A DNA stretch of 64,000 bases, taken from positions 1,364,001-1,428,000 of the forward strand of contig NZ_JBHTDC010000001.1 in the NCBI RefSeq assembly GCF_042666435.1, given 5' to 3'. The position numbers and the translations under genes are program-made. Of the stretch, positions 16,561 through 25,354 are shown one piece after another. Within the stretch, counting starts at the first letter, position 1. Every line of letters begins with the position of its first letter. The stretch is from Allosphingosinicella sp042666435 (GTDB lineage: Bacteria > Pseudomonadota > Alphaproteobacteria > Sphingomonadales > Sphingomonadaceae). The notes under the pieces were generated by a model. It made no database searches, was not told where the DNA came from, and saw only the letters and a list, made by a program, of their open reading frames with translations.

Positions 16561-17622
16561 ATGGATGGCAAGCTCCCCTTTCGTGAACGGCTGGAGACGG
16601 AGGCGAGGGCGCTCGGCTTTGTCGCTTTCGGCGTCGCCCGCGCCGATGCCGCGCCCAGGACGGCAGAGCGGCTGCGGGCATGGCTCGATGCGGGCGCCCA
16701 TGGCGACATGATCTGGATGGAGACCACCGCCGACCGGCGCGGCTCCCCTGCCGGCCTGTGGCCGGAGGTCCGGTCGGTCATCTCGCTGGGGATGAGCTAC
16801 GCCCCCACCATCGACCCGCTGGCGCTGACGGACGAGAAGGAGGTCGGGCGCATCTCGGTCTATGCCCAGGGCGGCGATTATCACGATATTGTCAAAAAGG
16901 CGCTGAAGCATCTCGCGCGCTGGCTGGTGGCGGGATCCCCCTGTGCGCTCAAGGTTTTCGTCGACACCGCGCCGGTGATGGAGAAACCGCTCGCCGAGGC
17001 GGCCGGCCTCGGCTGGCAGGGCAAGCATACCAACCTCGTCAGCCGCGCCGACGGAAGCTGGCTGTTCCTCGGCGCCATCTATACGACCCTGGAGCTCGAG
17101 CCGGATAGTCCGCATAGCGCGCGCTGCGGGAGTTGCAGCCGCTGCCTCGACGCTTGCCCGACCGGGGCCTTTCCGGCGCCGTTCCAGCTCGATGCGCGGC
17201 GCTGCATCTCCTACCTGACGATCGAGCATAAGGGCCCGATCCCGCACGAGTTCCGGGAGGCGATGGGCAACCGCATCTATGGCTGCGACGATTGCCTCGC
17301 TGTCTGCCCGTGGAACCGCTTCGCCGATACGGCGCGGAGGAACCAGGCGTTCGTGCCCCGCGCCGAACTGGTCGCGCCCGCTTTGGCCGATTTGCTGGCG
17401 CTGGACGATGCGGGCTTCCGCCAGGTCTTTGCCGGCTCCCCGATCAAGCGGATCGGCCGCGACCGCATGGTGCGCAACGCGGCGATCGCGGCGGGAAATA
17501 GTGGCAGCGGGACGCTGGTGGAGCCGTTGCGAAAACTGGTGGATGACGCCGATCCGGCGGTGGCCGAGGCGGCGCAATGGGCGATCGGGAAGCTCACCGA
17601 AATTCGTTCCTCCCGAGCGTAG
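16561..17622 (+). CDS. queG: Epoxyqueuosine reductase QueG
   Basis: Cobalamin- and Fe-S-dependent enzyme that makes queuosine at the tRNA wobble base; 353 residues. Two 4Fe-4S clusters are marked by CGSCSRCLDACPTGAF and CDDCLAVCPWN, and a HEAT-like C-terminal part follows. The last codons (encoding RSSRA and the stop) lie inside a palindromic repeat that continues beyond the gene, so the C-terminus was apparently remodelled by the repeat. No other queuosine gene is in the window. Confidence 0.95.
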   Translation: MDGKLPFRERLETEARALGFVAFGVARADAAPRTAERLRAWLDAGAHGDMIWMETTADRRGSPAGLWPEVRSVISLGMSYAPTIDPLALTDEKEVGRISVYAQGGDYHDIVKKALKHLARWLVAGSPCALKVFVDTAPVMEKPLAEAAGLGWQGKHTNLVSRADGSWLFLGAIYTTLELEPDSPHSARCGSCSRCLDACPTGAFPAPFQLDARRCISYLTIEHKGPIPHEFREAMGNRIYGCDDCLAVCPWNRFADTARRNQAFVPRAELVAPALADLLALDDAGFRQVFAGSPIKRIGRDRMVRNAAIAAGNSGSGTLVEPLRKLVDDADPAVAEAAQWAIGKLTEIRSSRA

Positions 17623-17682
17623 TCGAGGGGCGTATGTGATGACTCCGTGCCAGCGCCCCTCGACTTCGCTCGGGACGAACGA
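17605..17682. repeat. Palindromic repeat overlapping the queG stop, family B
   Basis: Left arm CGTTCCTCCCGAGCGTAGTC (from 17605) and right arm GACTTCGCTCGGGACGAACG pair across a roughly 20-base centre; the inner stem is GAGGGGCG against CGCCCCTC. The stop codon of queG (TAG at 17620-17622) is part of the left arm. The element can act as a hairpin terminator between queG and the convergent lipoprotein gene. Confidence 0.8.
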
Positions 17683-17702
17683 GTCTAGCGCTTAGCCAGT
17701 GC

Positions 17703-18083
17703 CTACCGCGCCTCTTCCCGCCGGCTGAGCGCGGCGACGCAGCTCGCGCGGTCGACGTCACGGCCGTCGGGCAGTCGGGCGTCGATATAGCTGACGACCG
17801 CTTCGTCGCCCCTCCCCGGCGGGTAGAGATAGGCGTCGAGGACGCAGACCTGGCTGGCGAATTGAAGCTTGCGGGCGGTGCCTTCGCGGATGTCGAGATC
17901 GGCGGCGCCGAACTGGGATTCGAGCGCGCGGGCGGTGCGGCCCATCACATTTTCCAGCCCCACGATGCTGAACGTCGGCGGCGCCGGCGTGCCGACCTGG
18001 CCCGACGGCGTGATCGGCGCGCAGCCGGCGGCGGCGAGCGCCAGGCCGATCGCCATGCTGCTGCGCCTCGCTGAAAAGTTCAT
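17703..18083 (-). CDS. Small putative lipoprotein of unknown function
   Basis: 126 residues with a lipoprotein-type signal (SSMAIGLALAAAGCAP, Cys as acylation site), then FSIVGLENVMGRTARALESQFG and a segment with VCVLDAYLYPPG. The start was placed at 18083, where GGAGAAAG precedes the ATG and four bases overlap the stop of the upstream EI24-like gene. Similar short lipoproteins that assess a sequence GLENVxG are common in sphingomonads, but I know no function. Confidence 0.75.
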   Translation of the reverse strand: MNFSARRSSMAIGLALAAAGCAPITPSGQVGTPAPPTFSIVGLENVMGRTARALESQFGAADLDIREGTARKLQFASQVCVLDAYLYPPGRGDEAVVSYIDARLPDGRDVDRASCVAALSRREEAR

Positions 18084-18772
18084 ACTTTCTCCGAATGGAA
18101 TAAGTGGGTGGCGACGGCCGCGCCGAGCACCGGCGCCAGCAGGTTGACGAACGGGATGGTGAAGAGGGCAGTCGCGCCGAGGCCGAGCAGGAGGCGCTTG
18201 ATCTTGCTGGAGCCGAGCCACCGTTTCAGCGCCTCTCCGTCCAGATGCCGGATCGCCACCATTTCGCCGAGGTCGCGGCCGAGCGCGATGGCGTTGATGA
18301 CGAAGAAGAGGATGAGCGGGCCGATGGCGGTCACGAGCAGCAGCAGATAGAAAGGCAGCGCCAGCAGGTTCCAGAGGATCAGCCGTCCCGCCGAGCGCAG
18401 CCCCAAAGCGAGCGACCGCGCGAACGAAGGATTGCGCCCGCTCGCCGCGGCGGCGGGATAATGGCGCGCTTCGACCGCCTCGACGACCTCGTCGGAGAAG
18501 ATGCCGAGCACGCCGATGGCGATGGCGGGAAAGAGGAACCAGAGGCCGAGAAGGCCCAGAAATACGGCAGCCGTGGTGCCGGCGCCGGTCCCGATCTCGC
18601 AGCTATAATCGAGCGGGCCGATGCCGCAGGGATTGCTCCCGGTCAGCAGCCAGCCGAGCAGCAAGCCGGCGAGGGCGAAAATCGCCAACGTCAGCAGCAG
18701 CGACTTGACGAGCAACCGCCGGATGCGGGGATCGCCGAGTTGGGCAATAGCGAACGGGAGCGCGGCGAACAT
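18080..18772 (-). CDS. EI24/CysZ-like multi-pass membrane protein
   Basis: 230 residues with about six hydrophobic segments and the EI24-domain pattern: LLVKSLLLTLAIFALAG near the N-terminus, the central RSAGRLILWNLLALPFYLLLL, and the conserved C-terminal NAIALGRDLGEMVAIRH followed by VNLLAPVLGAA. CysZ members import sulfate, others are uncharacterised; nothing nearby points to sulfur metabolism. The start at MFAALPFAIAQL was preferred to upstream in-frame starts that would add a hydrophilic stretch. Coupled to the downstream lipoprotein gene by ATGA. Confidence 0.82.
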   Translation of the reverse strand: MFAALPFAIAQLGDPRIRRLLVKSLLLTLAIFALAGLLLGWLLTGSNPCGIGPLDYSCEIGTGAGTTAAVFLGLLGLWFLFPAIAIGVLGIFSDEVVEAVEARHYPAAAASGRNPSFARSLALGLRSAGRLILWNLLALPFYLLLLVTAIGPLILFFVINAIALGRDLGEMVAIRHLDGEALKRWLGSSKIKRLLLGLGATALFTIPFVNLLAPVLGAAVATHLFHSEKV

Positions 18773-18881
18773 GGCTCCTGCTTCGCCGATGCGGGCCGGA
18801 CGGTCAACGCCGGGCAGGTTGATCGCGCGCCGCCCGCCGTTTAGGGGCGGCCCATCTCCCTCCCTCGGAAAGCAGCCCCAC

Positions 18882-19877
18882 GTGACAGACACACGCCTCG
18901 ACGTCCTCGCTATCGGCAACGCCATCGTCGATGTGATCGCCGCCGCCGACGACGCCTTCCTGGAGGCCGAGGGCCTCGCCAGGGGGTCGATGCGGCTGAT
19001 CGACGCGGATGAGGCGACCCGGCTCTACGGCCGCATGGGCCAGGGCCGCGAGACGAGCGGCGGATCGGCGGCGAACACGGTCGCGGGCATCGCCGCGCTC
19101 GGCGGGCGTGCCGGCTTCATCGGACAGGTGGCGGGCGACCAATTGGGCGAGATCTTCCGCCACGACATTACCGGCCTCGGCGTCGAGTTCACCACGCCCG
19201 CAAGCGCCGGAGCGGTCCCGACGGCGCGCTGCCTGATCCTGGTCACGCCGGACGCGCAGCGCACGATGAACACCTTCCTCGGCGCTTCGCAGCACTTGCC
19301 CGCCGCCGCCATCGACGCAAAGCAGATAGAAAGCGCGGCAATCCTCTACCTCGAAGGCTATCTGTGGGATCCCGAAGAACCGCGCTGGGCGATGATCAAG
19401 GCGATCGACATCGCCCGCAATGCCGGCCGCAAGGTCGCCTTCACTCTCTCCGACAGCTTCTGCATCGCGCGGCACCGCGACGGCTTCAACCAGCTGATCG
19501 ACAGCGGCAAGATCGACATCCTCTTCGCCAACGAGGAGGAACTGAAGGCGCTCGCGGGCGAGGAGGATTTCGGCGCCGCTATGGCCGCAACCAGCCGTCG
19601 GGTGGAGACCCTGGTCGTCACCCGCAGCGAGAAGGGCGCCGTCGCCCTGCGTGGCAAGGAACGGGTGTCGGTGCCCGCCGAGCCCGTGGCCCAGGTCGTC
19701 GACACGACCGGCGCGGGCGATCTCTTCGCCGCCGGCTTCCTCGCCGGCCAGGCGCAAGGCCGCTCGCTGGAGCAGAGCCTCCGCATGGGCGCCATCGCCG
19801 CAGCCGAAGTGATTTCGCACTATGGCGCTCGGCCCGAGGCAGACCTGAAGGCGCTCGTCGCCGAGGCGTTGGGATGA
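18882..19877 (+). CDS. PfkB-family carbohydrate/adenosine kinase
   Basis: 331 residues. The PfkB N-terminal region (AIGNAIVDVIA, SGGSAANTVAGIAALGG) and the C-terminal signature DTTGAGDLFAAGFLAG, which holds the catalytic Asp and anion hole, are both clear. The GTG at 18882 is the likely start because the family begins close to the beta strand DVLAIGNAIVD. The segment pattern is closest to alphaproteobacterial proteins annotated as adenosine kinase; ribokinase-type sugar specificity cannot be excluded. A terminator hairpin starts at the stop codon. Confidence 0.9.
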   Translation: MTDTRLDVLAIGNAIVDVIAAADDAFLEAEGLARGSMRLIDADEATRLYGRMGQGRETSGGSAANTVAGIAALGGRAGFIGQVAGDQLGEIFRHDITGLGVEFTTPASAGAVPTARCLILVTPDAQRTMNTFLGASQHLPAAAIDAKQIESAAILYLEGYLWDPEEPRWAMIKAIDIARNAGRKVAFTLSDSFCIARHRDGFNQLIDSGKIDILFANEEELKALAGEEDFGAAMAATSRRVETLVVTRSEKGAVALRGKERVSVPAEPVAQVVDTTGAGDLFAAGFLAGQAQGRSLEQSLRMGAIAAAEVISHYGARPEADLKALVAEALG

Positions 19878-19905
19878 AAAAGGGGAGGCTGAAGCCTCCC
19901 CTTTT
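19878..19905. terminator. Rho-independent terminator, usable from both sides
   Basis: Perfect 12-base stem AAAAGGGGAGGC / GCCTCCCCTTTT with a TGAA loop, followed by CCTTTT on the plus strand and by a T-tract (complement of the A-run at 19877-19881) on the minus strand. It lies between the convergent kinase and amino acid permease genes. Confidence 0.85.
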
Positions 19906-19936
19906 CCTTTTCACGCTTGGCACTTCCCGTAGGAGC

Positions 19937-21505
19937 CTATTGGTTTTCGGTCCCAGGAGGGGCATGCGGCTCGATCTCGTGGAGATCGGGCACCTCGACA
20001 ATGCCTTTGCCGAGATGGCTGTGGCGATATCCGTAGAGATAATAGATCACGAACCCGATCACCGCCCAGACCGGCAGAACGATCATCGCCTCGAACGGCA
20101 GGTTGAAGAACAGGAACAAAGTGCCCGCGATGGTGAGCGGTCCGATCAGCCACAAAGCCGGAGTACGGAACGGCCGCTTCCGGTTCGGCTCTCGCTTGCG
20201 CAGCATCATCACCGCGATCGCCACCATGAAGAAGGCGTAGAGCGTACCCGCATTGGCGATATCGGCCAGCTGGCCGACCGGCAGGAAGGCGGCGGCGAAG
20301 GCCACCACGGCGCCGGTGATCGCCGTCACCACATAGGGGGTCTTCCACTTCGGGTGGATCTTGGACAGGCCGTCCGGCAGCAGCCCGTCGCGCGACATGA
20401 CGAAGAAGATGCGGGTCTGGCCGAACAGCAGGATCAGGATCACCGAAGGCAGCGCGACGAAGGCGGCGATACCCAGCAGGTTGCCGACGCCGCTGAATCC
20501 GATCTCGCGCAGCACATGCGCCAGCGCTTCGTTCGAGCAAACCAGCATGCCGGAATAAGCGGGCATGGCGCATTGGCGGGCAAGCTCTTCCGATCCGGCC
20601 GGAAATGGAATGCCGCCCGGGCCCATGATCGGCTGTCCGCCGATCGAGCCGATCGCGCCGGCGGCGACGAGGACGTAGAAGACGGTGCAGATCAGCAGCG
20701 ACCCGATCAGGCCGATCGGCACGTTGCGCTGTGGGTTTTTGGTTTCCTCGGCCGCGGTCGAGACCGCGTCGAAGCCGACATAGGCGAAGAACATCGTCGC
20801 GGCGGCGCCGACCGCGCCGACACCCGATCCGAACCCGCCGAACACACCGGCCGGCAGGAACGGGTTGAAATTGTCGAGCTCGGATCGCGGCAGCGTCAGG
20901 ATGATGAAGGCGGTGAGCGCGGAAACCTTGATCGCCACCAGCACCGCGTTGACGCGCGCGCTTTCATTGGTGCCGATCATCAGCAGCCAGGTGACGAGGA
21001 GGGCGATCACGACCGCCGGGAGATTGATGAAGCCGCCGGGCGCGCCGCCGAGCGCGAGCGGTCCGGCGCTCAGCGCGGCCGGAAGCTCATAGCCCATGAA
21101 CTGGTTGAGTATCGTGCCCGTGAAATAGCCGGACCATCCAACCGACACCGCGGACGCAGCGACCGCATATTCGAGGACGAGGGCCCATCCGACTGACCAG
21201 GCGAGCAACTCGCCCATCACCGAATAGGTGTAGGTGTAGGCCGAGCCCGCGACCGGGATCATCGATGCGATCTCGGCATAGCAGAGCGCGGCGACGATGC
21301 AGATCGCGCCCGCAATCGCGAAAGCCAGCATCAGTCCCGGTCCGGCCTTCTGCGCGCCGGCCGATGTCAGCACGAAGATGCCGGTGCCGATGACGCAGCC
21401 AATGCCGAACAGGGTGAGCTGCAAGGCGCCGAGCGTGCGGTGAAGCGACTTCTTCTCGGCGGTGGCAAGGATGGCGTCGAGAGGCTTTACGCGCCCGAAA
21501 ATCAT
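19937..21505 (-). CDS. APC family amino acid permease
   Basis: 522 residues, about 12 hydrophobic segments. The APC superfamily hallmark in the first helix (GIGCVIGTGIFVLTS) and the following YAEIASMIPVAGSAYTYTY region are clear. Length and the ETKNPQRNVP segment fit the cationic-amino-acid-transporter branch (YfnA/CAT type). It lies in the inner membrane and imports amino acids; the exact substrate is not determined by sequence. Confidence 0.92.
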   Translation of the reverse strand: MIFGRVKPLDAILATAEKKSLHRTLGALQLTLFGIGCVIGTGIFVLTSAGAQKAGPGLMLAFAIAGAICIVAALCYAEIASMIPVAGSAYTYTYSVMGELLAWSVGWALVLEYAVAASAVSVGWSGYFTGTILNQFMGYELPAALSAGPLALGGAPGGFINLPAVVIALLVTWLLMIGTNESARVNAVLVAIKVSALTAFIILTLPRSELDNFNPFLPAGVFGGFGSGVGAVGAAATMFFAYVGFDAVSTAAEETKNPQRNVPIGLIGSLLICTVFYVLVAAGAIGSIGGQPIMGPGGIPFPAGSEELARQCAMPAYSGMLVCSNEALAHVLREIGFSGVGNLLGIAAFVALPSVILILLFGQTRIFFVMSRDGLLPDGLSKIHPKWKTPYVVTAITGAVVAFAAAFLPVGQLADIANAGTLYAFFMVAIAVMMLRKREPNRKRPFRTPALWLIGPLTIAGTLFLFFNLPFEAMIVLPVWAVIGFVIYYLYGYRHSHLGKGIVEVPDLHEIEPHAPPGTENQ

Positions 21506-21636
21506 GGTCTTCCCCTTGAAATGTCCCTGAGCCGCTTGGCCGCGGCCCTATGGTTTGTCGCGGAACCTACTCGCTAATCATCGGCGCGCAATAGCGATAA
21601 TGGCGGCGGAGGCTCATCCCGGCGTCGGCGGCCCCG

Positions 21637-21655
21637 AAAAAAGCCCTCTCCGGGC
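21637..21655 (-). terminator. Short terminator downstream of the HIT gene
   Basis: Reading the minus strand, GCCC and GGGC flank a five-base loop and are followed directly by six T residues. It is 17 bases beyond the HIT-family stop codon. Confidence 0.6.
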
Positions 21656-21672
21656 GGGACGCGTGGCCGCTC

Positions 21673-22050
21673 CTAGCGCACCAGCATAGGCCCGAGCGGA
21701 TGCCCGCCGAAAATATGGACGTGGAGGTGGGGCACTTCCTGCCCGCCATTGGCGCCGACATTGGCGAGCAGGCGATAGCCGGGCTCGACCAGCCCCGCTT
21801 CCCGCGCGATCCGGCCGACGGCGCGGACGAAGCCGGCTATCTCTTCCGCAGACGCGCGCGCGGAGAAATCGTCCCATGAGACATAGGCACCCTTGGGTAT
21901 GACCAGGATATGGATCGGCGCCTGCGGAGCGATGTCGTTGAAGGCGAGCACGTATTCGTCCTCATAGACTTTCGAGCAGGGTATCTCCCCGCGCAATATC
22001 CGGGCGAAGATGTTGCTTTCGTCATAGGGGCGGGTGGCGTCGATTGGCAT
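21673..22050 (-). CDS. HIT family nucleotide hydrolase/transferase
   Basis: 125 residues with the histidine triad HLHVHIF near the C-terminus and the conserved FARILRGEIPCSKVYED and HILVIPK segments of the Hint/PKCI branch. Such proteins hydrolyse nucleotide phosphoramidates. ATG 22050 was chosen because GGAGGA lies a few bases upstream; an in-frame GTG at 22065 would overlap it. Monocistronic, divergent from sspB. Confidence 0.93.
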   Translation of the reverse strand: MPIDATRPYDESNIFARILRGEIPCSKVYEDEYVLAFNDIAPQAPIHILVIPKGAYVSWDDFSARASAEEIAGFVRAVGRIAREAGLVEPGYRLLANVGANGGQEVPHLHVHIFGGHPLGPMLVR

Positions 22051-22138
22051 AAGGTCCTCCGTCACGTCGGCTTAACCGCTGGGCGGGCGGCGGCGCAACG
22101 CGCTTGACCCGTTCGCGCCCGGCGCTACGAGTCGCCCC

Positions 22139-22621
22139 ATGAGCGACGACGCGCCCGACAGCCTGATTCCCTATGACGAGATCGTCCAGGAGGCGCTGCG
22201 CGCCGTGGTCGGCCGGGTGCTGGGGGAGGTGGAGTCGACCGGGATTCTGCCCGGCGAGCATCATTTCTACATCACCTTCAAGACCGCCGCCGCCGGGGTC
22301 GACATCCCCCGCCACCTGACCGAGCGCTTCCCCGACGAGATGACGATCGTCATCCAGAACCGTTTCTGGGACCTGAAGGTGCGCGAGGACGGGTTCGAGG
22401 TCGGCCTCTCCTTCAACCAGGCGCCGGCCAGGCTGGTCATCCCGTTCGCGGCGATCACCGGCTTCGTCGACCCGGCCGTCAATTTCGCGCTGCAATTCCA
22501 GGCCCAGGCCGACGAAAGCGGGCCGCAGGCGCACGAGGAAGCCGAGAACGATCATCCGGGCGCCGAGCCGGTCGAGGACGGATCGAACGTCGTATCGGTG
22601 GATTTCAGCCGGAAGAAGTGA
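22139..22621 (+). CDS. sspB: SspB-like ClpXP adaptor (alphaproteobacterial form)
   Basis: 160 residues. The N-terminal domain (PYDEIVQEALRAVVGRVL, GEHHFYITFKT, LTERFPDEMTIVIQ, FWDLKV) is the ssrA-tag-binding SspB fold of alphaproteobacteria. An acidic linker is followed by a C-terminal hydrophobic/basic peptide VVSVDFSRKK, the expected ClpX-binding module. It delivers tagged proteins to the ClpXP protease in the cytoplasm. Confidence 0.92.
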   Translation: MSDDAPDSLIPYDEIVQEALRAVVGRVLGEVESTGILPGEHHFYITFKTAAAGVDIPRHLTERFPDEMTIVIQNRFWDLKVREDGFEVGLSFNQAPARLVIPFAAITGFVDPAVNFALQFQAQADESGPQAHEEAENDHPGAEPVEDGSNVVSVDFSRKK

Positions 22622-22636
22622 CGGCCCCAACGGGCT

Positions 22637-22710
22637 GTCACCCCAGCGAAGGCTGGGGTCTCGTGGAGAAGGGCCGCGACCTCTGGTCCTCCAGCTTTCG
22701 CTGGAATGAC
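22637..22710. repeat. Palindromic intergenic repeat, family C
   Basis: Left arm GTCACCCCAGCGAAGGCTGG (from 22637) and right arm CCAGCTTTCGCTGGAATGAC (to 22710), each also a small palindrome. It fills the gap between sspB and fumC. The GCGAAxGCTGG core resembles repeats widespread in sphingomonads. Confidence 0.75.
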
Positions 22711-22733
22711 GATCAGCGGATTGGGAGTGTGTC

Positions 22734-24137
22734 ATGAGCGAGATCACCACCACCCGCACCGAGACGGACAGCTTCGGCCCGATCGAGGTGCCCGCCGACG
22801 CTTATTGGGGGGCCCAGACGCAGCGCTCGATCGACAATTTCCCGTTCGGCCAGCGCGAGGCGATGCCGGTCGAGATCGTCCACGCTTTGGGCTTCGTCAA
22901 GCAGGCGGCGGCGCGGGTGAACGCGCGCGGCGGCGGCCTCGACGCGCGACTGGCCGAGGCGATCCAGGCGGCGGCGGGCGAGGTGGCGTCCGGCGCGCAT
23001 GACGACCAATTCCCGCTGGTCATCTGGCAGACCGGATCGGGCACCCAGTCCAACATGAACGCCAACGAGGTGATCGCCGGGCGGGCCAACGAGATCCTGA
23101 CCGGCCGGCGCGGCGGCAAGAGCCCGGTCCACCCCAACGATCACGTCAATATGGGCCAGTCGTCGAACGACAGTTTCCCGACCGCGCTCCACGTCGCCGC
23201 GGCGCGGGCGGCGGCGGCGCGATTGATGCCGGCGCTCACCCGCATGTTCGAGGCGCTGGGCGCCAAGGCCGAAGCGTGGGCGCCTATCGTCAAGATCGGG
23301 CGGACGCACCTCCAGGACGCGACGCCGCTGACCCTGGGCCAGGAATTTTCCGGTTATGCGGCGCAACTTTACGCCTGCCGCAACCGCATCGACGGCGCCG
23401 TCGCGCACGGCGTCGCCAAGCTGGCGCAGGGCGGAACGGCGGTCGGGACGGGGCTGAACGCGCCCGCCGGCTTCGATCTGGCCATGGCGCGGGAATTGTC
23501 GAACCTCACCAGGCTGGACTTTGAGCCGGCCGGCAACAAGTTCGAGGCGCTGGCCTCCAACGACGCGCTCGTCCATTTGTCGGGCGCGCTCAACACGCTG
23601 GCGGTGGCGCTGACCAAGATCGCCAACGACATCCGCCTGCTGGGCTCGGGCCCGCGCTGCGGGCTGGGCGAGCTTCGGCTGCCGGAGAACGAGCCGGGCA
23701 GCTCGATCATGCCGGGCAAGGTCAACCCGACCCAGGCCGAGATGCTGACCATGGTCGCCGCGCAGGTGATGGGCAACCATGTCGCGGTTACAATCGGCGG
23801 CCTGCAGGGGCATCTTGAACTCAACGTGTTCAAGCCGCTGATTGGTGCCAACGTGCTGCGCTCGATCGACCTTCTCTCGACCGCCATGGAGAGCTTTACC
23901 GAACGCTGTCTCGACGGGATCGAGCCGGACGAGCGGCGTATCTCGGAACTGCTGAACCGGTCGCTGATGCTGGTGACGGCGCTGGCGCCCGAGATCGGCT
24001 ACGACAATGCCGCCAAGATCGCCAAATATGCGCACGAGCACAGCCTGACGCTCAAGGAAGCCGGGCTGGAGCTCAAGCTGATCGACGAAGCGCGGTTCGA
24101 TCAGGTGGTGCGGCCGGAGGACATGACCGGACGCTAG
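22734..24137 (+). CDS. fumC: Class II fumarate hydratase
   Basis: 467 residues; TCA-cycle enzyme converting fumarate and malate. The lyase signature GSSIMPGKVNPTQ is at about residues 321-333, and family segments QTGSGTQSNMNANEVI and NDHVNMGQSSNDSFPT are present. Starts at ATG 22734 immediately after the repeat. Together with the propionyl-CoA genes further on (which feed succinyl-CoA) it belongs to central carbon metabolism, though it is not in the same operon. Confidence 0.97.
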   Translation: MSEITTTRTETDSFGPIEVPADAYWGAQTQRSIDNFPFGQREAMPVEIVHALGFVKQAAARVNARGGGLDARLAEAIQAAAGEVASGAHDDQFPLVIWQTGSGTQSNMNANEVIAGRANEILTGRRGGKSPVHPNDHVNMGQSSNDSFPTALHVAAARAAAARLMPALTRMFEALGAKAEAWAPIVKIGRTHLQDATPLTLGQEFSGYAAQLYACRNRIDGAVAHGVAKLAQGGTAVGTGLNAPAGFDLAMARELSNLTRLDFEPAGNKFEALASNDALVHLSGALNTLAVALTKIANDIRLLGSGPRCGLGELRLPENEPGSSIMPGKVNPTQAEMLTMVAAQVMGNHVAVTIGGLQGHLELNVFKPLIGANVLRSIDLLSTAMESFTERCLDGIEPDERRISELLNRSLMLVTALAPEIGYDNAAKIAKYAHEHSLTLKEAGLELKLIDEARFDQVVRPEDMTGR

Positions 24138-24196
24138 CCCGCTCGACAGGGCGATCCCGGCTGGAACATCGCGCCCGCTCGCTGGTTCATTCCAGC

Positions 24197-24225
24197 CGAG
24201 GCGAATCCTCGTTTCCAGTCATTTT
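24197..24225 (+). terminator. Possible terminator after fumC
   Basis: A five-base stem CGAGG/CCTCG with loop CGAAT is followed by TTTCCAGTCATTTTTTT. The stem is short and separated from the main T-run, so support is modest. The same T-run lies directly before the next gene. Confidence 0.35.
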
Positions 24226-24239
24226 TTTCAGAGAGTCAG

Positions 24240-25163
24240 ATGCTGTTCGATATCGCTGTCGCCGACGCCCCCGTCGGCGAAGACCTCATCCTTGAGCGCC
24301 CGCTGACCCGGTGGGGCGTCGATTCGGAATATGGGCGGTTGCTGGATGTGATGGTGTCGCCGCCGCCGCATCTGGAAATCGTTCCCTGCAACAGCATCTC
24401 GATCGGCGCGCTGGATCGGGGCATGAGCTGCTGCTCCGACACGGCCGGGCGGCAGCATCGGGCGCTGGTCACGGCGCTCCAGGCGGAGGGCGTGCGCTGC
24501 CATGTCGTCCCACCCTCGGAGGATATGCCGGACCTCTCCTTCACCCGCGACGCGGCGTTGATGACGCCCTGGGGGCTCCTCCAACTCAATCCTTCCGCCC
24601 CCCATCGCGAGGCGGAGGCGGCGCATGTCCGCGATGCGGCGCGGCAGTGGGGCGTGCCGATGCTGGGCGCCATCGAGGAGGGCAAGATCGAGGGCGGCGA
24701 CATCTGCATCCTGCGCCCGGGCGTGGTCGTCGTCGGCTGGTCGGGCCAGCGCACCGACGAGGCTGGAGCGAAGGCGCTGGCGCGGATTTTCGAGGATCGC
24801 GGATGGACGGCGGTCATCACCCGCTTCGACCCCTATTTCCTCCACCTCGACACCTTGTTCACCATGGTCGGCCAGCGCAGCGCCGCCGCCTGCCTCGAAG
24901 CGCTCGACGGCGATTTCGTCGAACGCCTGTGGATGCTGGGCCTCGATTTCGTGCCGGTGACGATCGGCGAAGTGCAGGGTCTGGGCGCCAACCTGGTCAG
25001 CCTGGGCGACGAGCGCATCCTTTCCTCGGCCGACAGCAGCCGCATCAATACGGAACTGGCGCGGCGCGGCTACCGCGTGATCGCGGTCGAGATCGACCAG
25101 TTCACCCGCTGCGGCGGCGGCATCCACTGCCTGACCCTGCCGCTGGCGCGCCTGCCGGGATGA
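24240..25163 (+). CDS. Arginine deiminase / dimethylarginine dimethylaminohydrolase family enzyme
   Basis: 307 residues of the guanidino-group-modifying (GME) fold. Catalytic landmarks are visible: MPDLSFTRDAAL (substrate-binding Asp), EGGDI, the catalytic His in HLDTLFTMV, and the nucleophilic Cys at about 297 in GGGIHCLTLP near the C-terminus. It therefore probably hydrolyses arginine, a methylarginine or a related guanidine. The length is shorter than classical arginine deiminase (about 400) and nearer to DDAH; specificity is unresolved. No arginine-pathway genes are adjacent. Confidence 0.87.
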   Translation: MLFDIAVADAPVGEDLILERPLTRWGVDSEYGRLLDVMVSPPPHLEIVPCNSISIGALDRGMSCCSDTAGRQHRALVTALQAEGVRCHVVPPSEDMPDLSFTRDAALMTPWGLLQLNPSAPHREAEAAHVRDAARQWGVPMLGAIEEGKIEGGDICILRPGVVVVGWSGQRTDEAGAKALARIFEDRGWTAVITRFDPYFLHLDTLFTMVGQRSAAACLEALDGDFVERLWMLGLDFVPVTIGEVQGLGANLVSLGDERILSSADSSRINTELARRGYRVIAVEIDQFTRCGGGIHCLTLPLARLPG

Positions 25164-25214
25164 GCCGACGCCAACGTCAGCGCTAGAGGAGGATGAGATT
25201 AGCTCAAACCATCC

Positions 25215-25332
25215 CCGTTCGGGCTGAGCCTGTCGAAGCCCTGCTCTTTCTAGCCGAAAGAGAAGGACGGCCCCCTTCGACGCCGCCTGCGGCGTCGCTC
25301 AGGACAGGCTTCGACAAGCTCAGGGCGAACGG
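25215..25332. repeat. Palindromic repeat, family D (TGAGCxTGTCGAAG type), intergenic copy
   Basis: Left arm starts CCGTTCGGGCTGAGCCTGTC and continues GAAGCC; right arm is GGCTTCGACAAGCTCAGGGC followed by GAACGG. The centre holds a second small palindrome (GACGCCGCCTGCGGCGTC). It sits between convergent genes. The same family occurs at 51121-51206 and, in frame within the mutase gene, at 52748-52835. Confidence 0.85.
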
Positions 25333-25354
25333 TTCAATACTATCCCATCACGCT

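Noticed and set aside
22713..24041. 442-codon minus-strand frame over fumC
   Set aside because: Antisense shadow of a certain fumarase; Arg/Asp/Gly-rich without known motif.
24138..24239. Possible tRNA or small RNA in the gap before the arginine-deiminase-like gene
   Set aside because: No cloverleaf or CCA end could be drawn; only two short hairpins and a T-run are present.
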